NCBI RefSeq assembly: GCF_037975245.1
Contig: NC_092568.1
Span: forward strand, 30,831,501-30,895,500
DNA length: 64,000 bases
Source of the DNA: Apostichopus japonicus
Lineage: Eukaryota; Echinodermata; Holothuroidea; Aspidochirotida; Stichopodidae
Direction: 5' to 3'
Translations under genes and position numbers: made by a program
Notes under the pieces: model-generated
Database searches by the model: none
Seen by the model: the letters and a program-made list of their open reading frames with translations, nothing else
What the model was told of the DNA's origin: nothing
Part shown: positions 14,401 to 28,600 of the stretch, piece after piece
Layout of the letters: each line of letters starts with the position of its first letter
How positions within the stretch are numbered: position 1 is the first letter of the stretch

Positions 14401-16066
14401 ACAGCAGTCAAAAGGAAAGCTTACTGGAATGCTATCTAGATACACTGTTCACCTCAATAGCATATCCAGTCCATTTAAAGGTTTGTGCATAGGTTGTTAC
14501 AATGTATTAAAGACAGTTATAAGAGAAGAGAGGTGGATAGGGGGGCATATTTCATGATAAAACATTCAAATTTGTTGCTCGGCAGAGAACAACAACGTCA
14601 AATTACCTTATTCTCCATTGGTGGCAAGCACTGGTTCCTATAGTTACTACAGTAGATCTCCCATGGAAGCATCAGGATATCTCTTTCTGCTGTCAGAGTT
14701 GTTTGGGATTTGTTGTTACCTCATCTAACCAGTTGAGTCCATTGATACCACACCCATTCAAAGTATATCGCTGTGCATGCTGAGGACTTAGCACATCAAC
14801 TTTCTCTGAAATTGACAAAACAACAGAAAACTAATGAGGAGTGAATAGGCTCAAAACCCCCTTGATGCACATTGGCAGAAGCAGAATATGCATACCTTTG
14901 TGGATTATTTGCTAAATAAGACTCAAAACATTCTCTGTGCAAGGTATTAACCCTCAGCAGCCACTCCACTTAGGATACAGACCTCATACAACATTGTGCT
15001 ACAGCTGGTGTAGACTTGGTCTAGGATACTAACGTAGCGCCATTATGAACCTGAGGCCTAGGCCTAAGCTAACAACATTAGGGGTATTTCATGCATTGAA
15101 ACTGAGTTTTTGTCCTTAGTTAAACACCAGGTACTTCCAGCTTTAGCAAAAATAACCTAAAGTATGATTACCATGTAATTTAGGTGCCCACAGATGTCAA
15201 ATTTCACTGAACTTAGTCGTTCATGTCACACACACTGCAGCCTTTTTGGTCTGATTCTGAGGGATTTTGAATTTCGTGCATTTGGCACCTACTTAGCAGC
15301 TTCAAGGCAGGAATCATACTACGGAAGCTTTGGTAGGTCAAGGCTTAATGACCCAATAGTTTATTGGGGAGGAAAACTGGTTAGAAATGCTCAGAAGGCT
15401 GTTCTAGTCTAATGTATGGACACGCACATGCTCTTTGTGGTACTTTAAGGCTGTAATACTAATTTATGCGTAAAAATCACCCAAGCGTGAAATTTTCTGA
15501 CGTTTGCTTGAAAACCATTTTTACACACCATAGCAACTACTTTGATCCAAAATTGGGACTTCTAGCACTTAAAATGAAAAATTTGGCATTTTTGCTTAAG
15601 GTAGCATACGCCCATTAAAAGCCCCATTGACTTACACACTAAATCACAAAAGTAATGTGGTCTCTAAGTCTAGATAGAAGTTTTCACTAGCTTAACGCTA
15701 CCCATCACCGGATAGCTGACAAGTTGGCCTTTCATGGCACCATCAATTTTCCGTACCATGACCATGAAAATTTTTTGCTATCCGAGCCGGAAGTTTTCGT
15801 CACTTGTAAACAAACCTCTTCACTCAGTGGTAAACAAATTTCCTACGCTGCTCCTGGGAAGCCTAAAGGGGTCTAAAATTGCCTCAATTGACCCAATTTT
15901 TTCACCACATGTACTTCCATTCATGCTCTTCAACATGAAAGCCACAAAAAACTAGATTATGATTGATAACAGGTCACAAAAGATGTTCTCCTGCTGCTTT
16001 TTGGCACTTTTCCTGAGGGAGAACAATCGAGCGGATTGATATAGACTCTAATAGGAGTATGCCACC

Positions 16067-19000
16067 TTAAGTGAGAGTTGAATTTTTTTTTTTTTTCCAA
16101 AATGATACTTTTCATAGTCGTCACAATATAAACCACAACAGAATTATATGCAATTATCATTTTAGGTCCATAAAGATGTATTTTCAGAGATTTCAGTATG
16201 CACGGTGCAGTGTGTAAATACACATATGAGCAATACTGTGTAAGCAGTAACCAGGTCTATGTCTGCAACAACACTTCCAGTCACCAATTTTGATAAGCTT
16301 GACCAATTTGGGTGCATCTATGATTCTTGCAGGTATTATTGGTATCCCTGATCACAATCCACTTGGTCTGGCTTGCCCTACCTGCAGAAACATCATCCAT
16401 AGAAGGGTTAGCGGTGAGGGCTTTTTCGTCTCTGGCTCTGAAAAGTGATGAAAACTACTTTTGTTTAGCTCAGCAGATTCCTCACAAACTGACCCACAGG
16501 ACATACCCCAATGTATTCCTGAACTGTTTGGAACATGTTAAACTGATATTGCATGTCACTCCAGTGCAACTGTTAAGTTACTAAGAATAAAAGAAGAGAA
16601 TTGAAGGTGTTCTTTGCCAAAACTGGATCATCGGGATTTGTAAACAACAGCCTCACTGTAACAGTATTACAGCAGTCAAAAGGAAAGCTTACTGGAATGC
16701 TATCTAGATACACTGTTCACCTCAATAGCATATCCAGTCCATTTAAAGGTTTGTGCATAGGTTGTTACAATGTATTAAAGACAGTTATAAGAGAAGAGAG
16801 GTGGATAGGGGGGCATATTTCATGATAAAACATTCAAATTTGTTGCTCGGCAGAGAACAACAACGTCAAATTACCTTATTCTCCATTGGTGGCAAGCACT
16901 GGTTCCTATAGTTACTACAGTAGATCTCCCATGGAAGCATCAGGATATCTCTTTCTGCTGTCAGAGTTGTTTGGGATTTGTTGTTACCTCATCTAACCAG
17001 TTGAGTCCATTGATACCACACCCATTCAAAGTATATCGCTGTGCATGCTGAGGACTTAGCACATCAACTTTCTCTGAAATTGACAAAACAACAGAAAACT
17101 AATGAGGAGTGAATAGGCTCAAAACCCCCTTGATGCACATTGGCAGAAGCAGAATATGCATACCTTTGTGGATTATTTGCTAAATAAGACTCAAAACATT
17201 CTCTGTGCAAGGTATTAACCCTCAGCAGCCACTCCACTTAGGATACAGACCTCATACAACATTGTGCTACAGCTGGTGTAGACTTGGTCTAGGATACTAA
17301 CGTAGCGCCATTATGAACCTGAGGCCTAGGCCTAAGCTAACAACATTAGGGGTATTTCATGCATTGAAACTGAGTTTTTGTCCTTAGTTAAACACCAGGT
17401 ACTTCCAGCTTTAGCAAAAATAACCTAAAGTATGATTACCATGTAATTTAGGTGCCCACAGATGTCAAATTTCACTGAACTTAGTCGTTCATGTCACACA
17501 CACTGCAGCCTTTTTGGTCTGATTCTGAGGGATTTTGAATTTCGTGCATTTGGCACCTACTTAGCAGCTTCAAGGCAGGAATCATACTACGGAAGCTTTG
17601 GTAGGTCAAGGCTTAATGACCCAATAGTTTATTGGGGAGGAAAACTGGTTAGAAATGCTCAGAAGGCTGTTCTAGTCTAATGTATGGACACGCACATGCT
17701 CTTTGTGGTACTTTAAGGCTGTAATACTAATTTATGCATAAAAATCACCCAAGCGTGAAATTTTCTGACGTTTGCTTGAAAACCATTTTTACACACCATA
17801 GCAACTACTTTGATCCAAAATTGGGACTTCTAGCACTTAAAATGAAAAATTTGGCATTTTTGCTTAAGTGAGAGTTGAATTTTTTTTTTTTTTCCAAAAT
17901 GATACTTTTCATAGTCGTCACAATATAAACCACAACAGAATTATATGCAATTATCATTTTAGGTCCATAAAGATGTATTTTCAGAGATTTCAGTATGCAC
18001 GGTGCAGTGTGTAAATACACATATGAGCAATACTGTGTAAGCAGTAACCAGGTCTATGTCTGCAACAACACTTCCAGTCACCAATTTTGATAAGCTTGAC
18101 CAATTTGGGTGCATCTATGATTCTTGCAGGTATTATTGGTATCCCTGATCACAATCCACTTGGTCTGGCTTGCCCTACCTGCAGAAACATCATCCATAGA
18201 AGGGTTAGCGGTGAGGGCTTTTTCGTCTCTGGCTCTGAAAAGTGATGAAAACTACTTTTGTTTAGCTCAGCAGATTCCTCACAAACTGACCCACAGGACA
18301 TACCCCAATGTATTCCTGAACTGTTTGGAACATGTTAAACTGATATTGCATGTCACTCCAGTGCAACTGTTAAGTTACTAAGAATAAAAGAAGAGAATTG
18401 AAGGTGTTCTTTGCCAAAACTGGATCATCGGGATTTGTAAACAACAGCCTCACTGTAACAGTATTACAGCAGTCAAAAGGAAAGCTTACTGGAATGCTAT
18501 CTAGATACACTGTTCACCTCAATAGCATATCCAGTCCATTTAAAGGTTTGTGCATAGGTTGTTACAATGTATTAAAGACAGTTATAAGAGAAGAGAGGTG
18601 GATAGGGGGGCATATTTCATGATAAAACATTCAAATTTGTTGCTCGGCAGAGAACAACAACGTCAAATTACCTTATTCTCCATTGGTGGCAAGCACTGGT
18701 TCCTATAGTTACTACAGTAGATCTCCCATGGAAGCATCAGGATATCTCTTTCTGCTGTCAGAGTTGTTTGGGATTTGTTGTTACCTCATCTAACCAGTTG
18801 AGTCCATTGATACCACACCCATTCAAAGTATATCGCTGTGCATGCTGAGGACTTAGCACATCAACTTTCTCTGAAATTGACAAAACAACAGAAAACTAAT
18901 GAGGAGTGAATAGGCTCAAAACCCCCTTGATGCACATTGGCAGAAGCAGAATATGCATACCTTTGTGGATTATTTGCTAAATAAGACTCAAAACATTCTC

Positions 19001-19660
19001 TGTGCAAGGTATTAACCCTCAGCAGCCACTCCACTTAGGATACAGACCTCATACAACATTGTGCTACAGCTGGTGTAGACTTGGTCTAGGATACTAACGT
19101 AGCGCCATTATGAACCTGAGGCCTAGGCCTAAGCTAACAACATTAGGGGTATTTCATGCATTGAAACTGAGTTTTTGTCCTTAGTTAAACACCAGGTACT
19201 TCCAGCTTTAGCAAAAATAACCTAAAGTATGATTACCATGTAATTTAGGTGCCCACAGATGTCAAATTTCACTGAACTTAGTCGTTCATGTCACACACAC
19301 TGCAGCCTTTTTGGTCTGATTCTGAGGGATTTTGAATTTCGTGCATTTGGCACCTACTTAGCAGCTTCAAGGCAGGAATCATACTACGGAAGCTTTGGTA
19401 GGTCAAGGCTTAATGACCCAATAGTTTATTGGGGAGGAAAACTGGTTAGAAATGCTCAGAAGGCTGTTCTAGTCTAATGTATGGACACGCACATGCTCTT
19501 TGTGGTACTTTAAGGCTGTAATACTAATTTATGCGTAAAAATCACCCAAGCGTGAAATTTTCTGACGTTTGCTTGAAAACCATTTTTACACACCATAGCA
19601 ACTACTTTGATCCAAAATTGGGACTTCTAGCACTTAAAATGAAAAATTTGGCATTTTTGC
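16067..19660. repeat. Array dimer lacking the TIR element (empty site at 17864-17867)
   Basis: Two backbones (16067-17863 and 17864-19660) abut directly here. The junction reads TTTTTGC-TTAA-GTGAGAG, exactly what remains if the 467-bp element plus one TTAA is removed. The spacing to the next unit is short by 471 bp (467+4). This is either a unit that never received the element, a precise excision, or a deletion between the two CTTAAG copies. The backbone on its left also carries the G-to-A change at 17738, 126 bp from the site. Confidence 0.95.
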
Positions 19661-22600
19661 TTAAGGTAGCATACGCCCATTAAAAGCCCCATTGACTTAC
19701 ACACTAAATCACAAAAGTAATGTGGTCTCTAAGTCTAGATAGAAGTTTTCACTAGCTTAACGCTACCCATCACCGGATAGCTGACAAGTTGGCCTTTCAT
19801 GGCACCATCAATTTTCCGTACCATGACCATGAAAATTTTTTGCTATCCGAGCCGGAAGTTTTCGTCACTTGTAAACAAACCTCTTCACTCAGTGGTAAAC
19901 AAATTTCCTACGCTGCTCCTGGGAAGCCTAAAGGGGTCTAAAATTGCCTCAATTGACCCAATTTTTTCACCACATGTACTTCCATTCATGCTCTTCAACA
20001 TGAAAGCCACAAAAAACTAGATTATGATTGATAACAGGTCACAAAAGATGTTCTCCTGCTGCTTTTTGGCACTTTTCCTGAGGGAGAACAATCGAGCGGA
20101 TTGATATAGACTCTAATAGGAGTATGCCACCTTAAGTGAGAGTTGAATTTTTTTTTTTTTTCCAAAATGATACTTTTCATAGTCGTCACAATATAAACCA
20201 CAACAGAATTATATGCAATTATCATTTTAGGTCCATAAAGATGTATTTTCAGAGATTTCAGTATGCACGGTGCAGTGTGTAAATACACATATGAGCAATA
20301 CTGTGTAAGCAGTAACCAGGTCTATGTCTGCAACAACACTTCCAGTCACCAATTTTGATAAGCTTGACCAATTTGGGTGCATCTATGATTCTTGCAGGTA
20401 TTATTGGTATCCCTGATCACAATCCACTTGGTCTGGCTTGCCCTACCTGCAGAAACATCATCCATAGAAGGGTTAGCGGTGAGGGCTTTTTCGTCTCTGG
20501 CTCTGAAAAGTGATGAAAACTACTTTTGTTTAGCTCAGCAGATTCCTCACAAACTGACCCACAGGACATACCCCAATGTATTCCTGAACTGTTTGGAACA
20601 TGTTAAACTGATATTGCATGTCACTCCAGTGCAACTGTTAAGTTACTAAGAATAAAAGAAGAGAATTGAAGGTGTTCTTTGCCAAAACTGGATCATCGGG
20701 ATTTGTAAACAACAGCCTCACTGTAACAGTATTACAGCAGTCAAAAGGAAAGCTTACTGGAATGCTATCTAGATACACTGTTCACCTCAATAGCATATCC
20801 AGTCCATTTAAAGGTTTGTGCATAGGTTGTTACAATGTATTAAAGACAGTTATAAGAGAAGAGAGGTGGATAGGGGGGCATATTTCATGATAAAACATTC
20901 AAATTTGTTGCTCGGCAGAGAACAACAACGTCAAATTACCTTATTCTCCATTGGTGGCAAGCACTGGTTCCTATAGTTACTACAGTAGATCTCCCATGGA
21001 AGCATCAGGATATCTCTTTCTGCTGTCAGAGTTGTTTGGGATTTGTTGTTACCTCATCTAACCAGTTGAGTCCATTGATACCACACCCATTCAAAGTATA
21101 TCGCTGTGCATGCTGAGGACTTAGCACATCAACTTTCTCTGAAATTGACAAAACAACAGAAAACTAATGAGGAGTGAATAGGCTCAAAACCCCCTTGATG
21201 CACATTGGCAGAAGCAGAATATGCATACCTTTGTGGATTATTTGCTAAATAAGACTCAAAACATTCTCTGTGCAAGGTATTAACCCTCAGCAGCCACTCC
21301 ACTTAGGATACAGACCTCATACAACATTGTGCTACAGCTGGTGTAGACTTGGTCTAGGATACTAACGTAGCGCCATTATGAACCTGAGGCCTAGGCCTAA
21401 GCTAACAACATTAGGGGTATTTCATGCATTGAAACTGAGTTTTTGTCCTTAGTTAAACACCAGGTACTTCCAGCTTTAGCAAAAATAACCTAAAGTATGA
21501 TTACCATGTAATTTAGGTGCCCACAGATGTCAAATTTCACTGAACTTAGTCGTTCATGTCACACACACTGCAGCCTTTTTGGTCTGATTCTGAGGGATTT
21601 TGAATTTCGTGCATTTGGCACCTACTTAGCAGCTTCAAGGCAGGAATCATACTACGGAAGCTTTGGTAGGTCAAGGCTTAATGACCCAATAGTTTATTGG
21701 GGAGGAAAACTGGTTAGAAATGCTCAGAAGGCTGTTCTAGTCTAATGTATGGACACGCACATGCTCTTTGTGGTACTTTAAGGCTGTAATACTAATTTAT
21801 GCGTAAAAATCACCCAAGCGTGAAATTTTCTGACGTTTGCTTGAAAACCATTTTTACACACCATAGCAACTACTTTGATCCAAAATTGGGACTTCTAGCA
21901 CTTAAAATGAAAAATTTGGCATTTTTGCTTAAGGTAGCATACGCCCATTAAAAGCCCCATTGACTTACACACTAAATCACAAAAGTAATGTGGTCTCTAA
22001 GTCTAGATAGAAGTTTTCACTAGCTTAACGCTACCCATCACCGGATAGCTGACAAGTTGGCCTTTCATGGCACCATCAATTTTCCGTACCATGACCATGA
22101 AAATTTTTTGCTATCCGAGCCGGAAGTTTTCGTCACTTGTAAACAAACCTCTTCACTCAGTGGTAAACAAATTTCCTACGCTGCTCCTGGGAAGCCTAAA
22201 GGGGTCTAAAATTGCCTCAATTGACCCAATTTTTTCACCACATGTACTTCCATTCATGCTCTTCAACATGAAAGCCACAAAAAACTAGATTATGATTGAT
22301 AACAGGTCACAAAAGATGTTCTCCTGCTGCTTTTTGGCACTTTTCCTGAGGGAGAACAATCGAGCGGATTGATATAGACTCTAATAGGAGTATGCCACCT
22401 TAAGTGAGAGTTGAATTTTTTTTTTTTTTCCAAAATGATACTTTTCATAGTCGTCACAATATAAACCACAACAGAATTATATGCAATTATCATTTTAGGT
22501 CCATAAAGATGTATTTTCAGAGATTTCAGTATGCACGGTGCAGTGTGTAAATACACATATGAGCAATACTGTGTAAGCAGTAACCAGGTCTATGTCTGCA

Positions 22601-25600
22601 ACAACACTTCCAGTCACCAATTTTGATAAGCTTGACCAATTTGGGTGCATCTATGATTCTTGCAGGTATTATTGGTATCCCTGATCACAATCCACTTGGT
22701 CTGGCTTGCCCTACCTGCAGAAACATCATCCATAGAAGGGTTAGCGGTGAGGGCTTTTTCGTCTCTGGCTCTGAAAAGTGATGAAAACTACTTTTGTTTA
22801 GCTCAGCAGATTCCTCACAAACTGACCCACAGGACATACCCCAATGTATTCCTGAACTGTTTGGAACATGTTAAACTGATATTGCATGTCACTCCAGTGC
22901 AACTGTTAAGTTACTAAGAATAAAAGAAGAGAATTGAAGGTGTTCTTTGCCAAAACTGGATCATCGGGATTTGTAAACAACAGCCTCACTGTAACAGTAT
23001 TACAGCAGTCAAAAGGAAAGCTTACTGGAATGCTATCTAGATACACTGTTCACCTCAATAGCATATCCAGTCCATTTAAAGGTTTGTGCATAGGTTGTTA
23101 CAATGTATTAAAGACAGTTATAAGAGAAGAGAGGTGGATAGGGGGGCATATTTCATGATAAAACATTCAAATTTGTTGCTCGGCAGAGAACAACAACGTC
23201 AAATTACCTTATTCTCCATTGGTGGCAAGCACTGGTTCCTATAGTTACTACAGTAGATCTCCCATGGAAGCATCAGGATATCTCTTTCTGCTGTCAGAGT
23301 TGTTTGGGATTTGTTGTTACCTCATCTAACCAGTTGAGTCCATTGATACCACACCCATTCAAAGTATATCGCTGTGCATGCTGAGGACTTAGCACATCAA
23401 CTTTCTCTGAAATTGACAAAACAACAGAAAACTAATGAGGAGTGAATAGGCTCAAAACCCCCTTGATGCACATTGGCAGAAGCAGAATATGCATACCTTT
23501 GTGGATTATTTGCTAAATAAGACTCAAAACATTCTCTGTGCAAGGTATTAACCCTCAGCAGCCACTCCACTTAGGATACAGACCTCATACAACATTGTGC
23601 TACAGCTGGTGTAGACTTGGTCTAGGATACTAACGTAGCGCCATTATGAACCTGAGGCCTAGGCCTAAGCTAACAACATTAGGGGTATTTCATGCATTGA
23701 AACTGAGTTTTTGTCCTTAGTTAAACACCAGGTACTTCCAGCTTTAGCAAAAATAACCTAAAGTATGATTACCATGTAATTTAGGTGCCCACAGATGTCA
23801 AATTTCACTGAACTTAGTCGTTCATGTCACACACACTGCAGCCTTTTTGGTCTGATTCTGAGGGATTTTGAATTTCGTGCATTTGGCACCTACTTAGCAG
23901 CTTCAAGGCAGGAATCATACTACGGAAGCTTTGGTAGGTCAAGGCTTAATGACCCAATAGTTTATTGGGGAGGAAAACTGGTTAGAAATGCTCAGAAGGC
24001 TGTTCTAGTCTAATGTATGGACACGCACATGCTCTTTGTGGTACTTTAAGGCTGTAATACTAATTTATGCGTAAAAATCACCCAAGCGTGAAATTTTCTG
24101 ACGTTTGCTTGAAAACCATTTTTACACACCATAGCAACTACTTTGATCCAAAATTGGGACTTCTAGCACTTAAAATGAAAAATTTGGCATTTTTGCTTAA
24201 GGTAGCATACGCCCATTAAAAGCCCCATTGACTTACACACTAAATCACAAAAGTAATGTGGTCTCTAAGTCTAGATAGAAGTTTTCACTAGCTTAACGCT
24301 ACCCATCACCGGATAGCTGACAAGTTGGCCTTTCATGGCACCATCAATTTTCCGTACCATGACCATGAAAATTTTTTGCTATCCGAGCCGGAAGTTTTCG
24401 TCACTTGTAAACAAACCTCTTCACTCAGTGGTAAACAAATTTCCTACGCTGCTCCTGGGAAGCCTAAAGGGGTCTAAAATTGCCTCAATTGACCCAATTT
24501 TTTCACCACATGTACTTCCATTCATGCTCTTCAACATGAAAGCCACAAAAAACTAGATTATGATTGATAACAGGTCACAAAAGATGTTCTCCTGCTGCTT
24601 TTTGGCACTTTTCCTGAGGGAGAACAATCGAGCGGATTGATATAGACTCTAATAGGAGTATGCCACCTTAAGTGAGAGTTGAATTTTTTTTTTTTTTCCA
24701 AAATGATACTTTTCATAGTCGTCACAATATAAACCACAACAGAATTATATGCAATTATCATTTTAGGTCCATAAAGATGTATTTTCAGAGATTTCAGTAT
24801 GCACGGTGCAGTGTGTAAATACACATATGAGCAATACTGTGTAAGCAGTAACCAGGTCTATGTCTGCAACAACACTTCCAGTCACCAATTTTGATAAGCT
24901 TGACCAATTTGGGTGCATCTATGATTCTTGCAGGTATTATTGGTATCCCTGATCACAATCCACTTGGTCTGGCTTGCCCTACCTGCAGAAACATCATCCA
25001 TAGAAGGGTTAGCGGTGAGGGCTTTTTCGTCTCTGGCTCTGAAAAGTGATGAAAACTACTTTTGTTTAGCTCAGCAGATTCCTCACAAACTGACCCACAG
25101 GACATACCCCAATGTATTCCTGAACTGTTTGGAACATGTTAAACTGATATTGCATGTCACTCCAGTGCAACTGTTAAGTTACTAAGAATAAAAGAAGAGA
25201 ATTGAAGGTGTTCTTTGCCAAAACTGGATCATCGGGATTTGTAAACAACAGCCTCACTGTAACAGTATTACAGCAGTCAAAAGGAAAGCTTACTGGAATG
25301 CTATCTAGATACACTGTTCACCTCAATAGCATATCCAGTCCATTTAAAGGTTTGTGCATAGGTTGTTACAATGTATTAAAGACAGTTATAAGAGAAGAGA
25401 GGTGGATAGGGGGGCATATTTCATGATAAAACATTCAAATTTGTTGCTCGGCAGAGAACAACAACGTCAAATTACCTTATTCTCCATTGGTGGCAAGCAC
25501 TGGTTCCTATAGTTACTACAGTAGATCTCCCATGGAAGCATCAGGATATCTCTTTCTGCTGTCAGAGTTGTTTGGGATTTGTTGTTACCTCATCTAACCA

Positions 25601-28600
25601 GTTGAGTCCATTGATACCACACCCATTCAAAGTATATCGCTGTGCATGCTGAGGACTTAGCACATCAACTTTCTCTGAAATTGACAAAACAACAGAAAAC
25701 TAATGAGGAGTGAATAGGCTCAAAACCCCCTTGATGCACATTGGCAGAAGCAGAATATGCATACCTTTGTGGATTATTTGCTAAATAAGACTCAAAACAT
25801 TCTCTGTGCAAGGTATTAACCCTCAGCAGCCACTCCACTTAGGATACAGACCTCATACAACATTGTGCTACAGCTGGTGTAGACTTGGTCTAGGATACTA
25901 ACGTAGCGCCATTATGAACCTGAGGCCTAGGCCTAAGCTAACAACATTAGGGGTATTTCATGCATTGAAACTGAGTTTTTGTCCTTAGTTAAACACCAGG
26001 TACTTCCAGCTTTAGCAAAAATAACCTAAAGTATGATTACCATGTAATTTAGGTGCCCACAGATGTCAAATTTCACTGAACTTAGTCGTTCATGTCACAC
26101 ACACTGCAGCCTTTTTGGTCTGATTCTGAGGGATTTTGAATTTCGTGCATTTGGCACCTACTTAGCAGCTTCAAGGCAGGAATCATACTACGGAAGCTTT
26201 GGTAGGTCAAGGCTTAATGACCCAATAGTTTATTGGGGAGGAAAACTGGTTAGAAATGCTCAGAAGGCTGTTCTAGTCTAATGTATGGACACGCACATGC
26301 TCTTTGTGGTACTTTAAGGCTGTAATACTAATTTATGCGTAAAAATCACCCAAGCGTGAAATTTTCTGACGTTTGCTTGAAAACCATTTTTACACACCAT
26401 AGCAACTACTTTGATCCAAAATTGGGACTTCTAGCACTTAAAATGAAAAATTTGGCATTTTTGCTTAAGGTAGCATACGCCCATTAAAAGCCCCATTGAC
26501 TTACACACTAAATCACAAAAGTAATGTGGTCTCTAAGTCTAGATAGAAGTTTTCACTAGCTTAACGCTACCCATCACCGGATAGCTGACAAGTTGGCCTT
26601 TCATGGCACCATCAATTTTCCGTACCATGACCATGAAAATTTTTTGCTATCCGAGCCGGAAGTTTTCGTCACTTGTAAACAAACCTCTTCACTCAGTGGT
26701 AAACAAATTTCCTACGCTGCTCCTGGGAAGCCTAAAGGGGTCTAAAATTGCCTCAATTGACCCAATTTTTTCACCACATGTACTTCCATTCATGCTCTTC
26801 AACATGAAAGCCACAAAAAACTAGATTATGATTGATAACAGGTCACAAAAGATGTTCTCCTGCTGCTTTTTGGCACTTTTCCTGAGGGAGAACAATCGAG
26901 CGGATTGATATAGATTCTAATAGGAGTATGCCACCTTAAGTGAGAGTTGAATTTTTTTTTTTTTTCCAAAATGATACTTTTCATAGTCGTCACAATATAA
27001 ACCACAACAGAATTATATGCAATTATCATTTTAGGTCCATAAAGATGTATTTTCAGAGATTTCAGTATGCACGGTGCAGTGTGTAAATACACATATGAGC
27101 AATACTGTGTAAGCAGTAACCAGGTCTATGTCTGCAACAACACTTCCAGTCACCAATTTTGATAAGCTTGACCAATTTGGGTGCATCTATGATTCTTGCA
27201 GGTATTATTGGTATCCCTGATCACAATCCACTTGGTCTGGCTTGCCCTACCTGCAGAAACATCATCCATAGAAGGGTTAGCGGTGAGGGCTTTTTCGTCT
27301 CTGGCTCTGAAAAGTGATGAAAACTACTTTTGTTTAGCTCAGCAGATTCCTCACAAACTGACCCACAGGACATACCCCAATGTATTCCTGAACTGTTTGG
27401 AACATGTTAAACTGATATTGCATGTCACTCCAGTGCAACTGTTAAGTTACTAAGAATAAAAGAAGAGAATTGAAGGTGTTCTTTGCCAAAACTGGATCAT
27501 CGGGATTTGTAAACAACAGCCTCACTGTAACAGTATTACAGCAGTCAAAAGGAAAGCTTACTGGAATGCTATCTAGATACACTGTTCACCTCAATAGCAT
27601 ATCCAGTCCATTTAAAGGTTTGTGCATAGGTTGTTACAATGTATTAAAGACAGTTATAAGAGAAGAGAGGTGGATAGGGGGGCATATTTCATGATAAAAC
27701 ATTCAAATTTGTTGCTCGGCAGAGAACAACAACGTCAAATTACCTTATTCTCCATTGGTGGCAAGCACTGGTTCCTATAGTTACTACAGTAGATCTCCCA
27801 TGGAAGCATCAGGATATCTCTTTCTGCTGTCAGAGTTGTTTGGGATTTGTTGTTACCTCATCTAACCAGTTGAGTCCATTGATACCACACCCATTCAAAG
27901 TATATCGCTGTGCATGCTGAGGACTTAGCACATCAACTTTCTCTGAAATTGACAAAACAACAGAAAACTAATGAGGAGTGAATAGGCTCAAAACCCCCTT
28001 GATGCACATTGGCAGAAGCAGAATATGCATACCTTTGTGGATTATTTGCTAAATAAGACTCAAAACATTCTCTGTGCAAGGTATTAACCCTCAGCAGCCA
28101 CTCCACTTAGGATACAGACCTCATACAACATTGTGCTACAGCTGGTGTAGACTTGGTCTAGGATACTAACGTAGCGCCATTATGAACCTGAGGCCTAGGC
28201 CTAAGCTAACAACATTAGGGGTATTTCATGCATTGAAACTGAGTTTTTGTCCTTAGTTAAACACCAGGTACTTCCAGCTTTAGCAAAAATAACCTAAAGT
28301 ATGATTACCATGTAATTTAGGTGCCCACAGATGTCAAATTTCACTGAACTTAGTCGTTCATGTCACACACACTGCAGCCTTTTTGGTCTGATTCTGAGGG
28401 ATTTTGAATTTCGTGCATTTGGCACCTACTTAGCAGCTTCAAGGCAGGAATCATACTACGGAAGCTTTGGTAGGTCAAGGCTTAATGACCCAATAGTTTA
28501 TTGGGGAGGAAAACTGGTTAGAAATGCTCAGAAGGCTGTTCTAGTCTAATGTATGGACACGCACATGCTCTTTGTGGTACTTTAAGGCTGTAATACTAAT

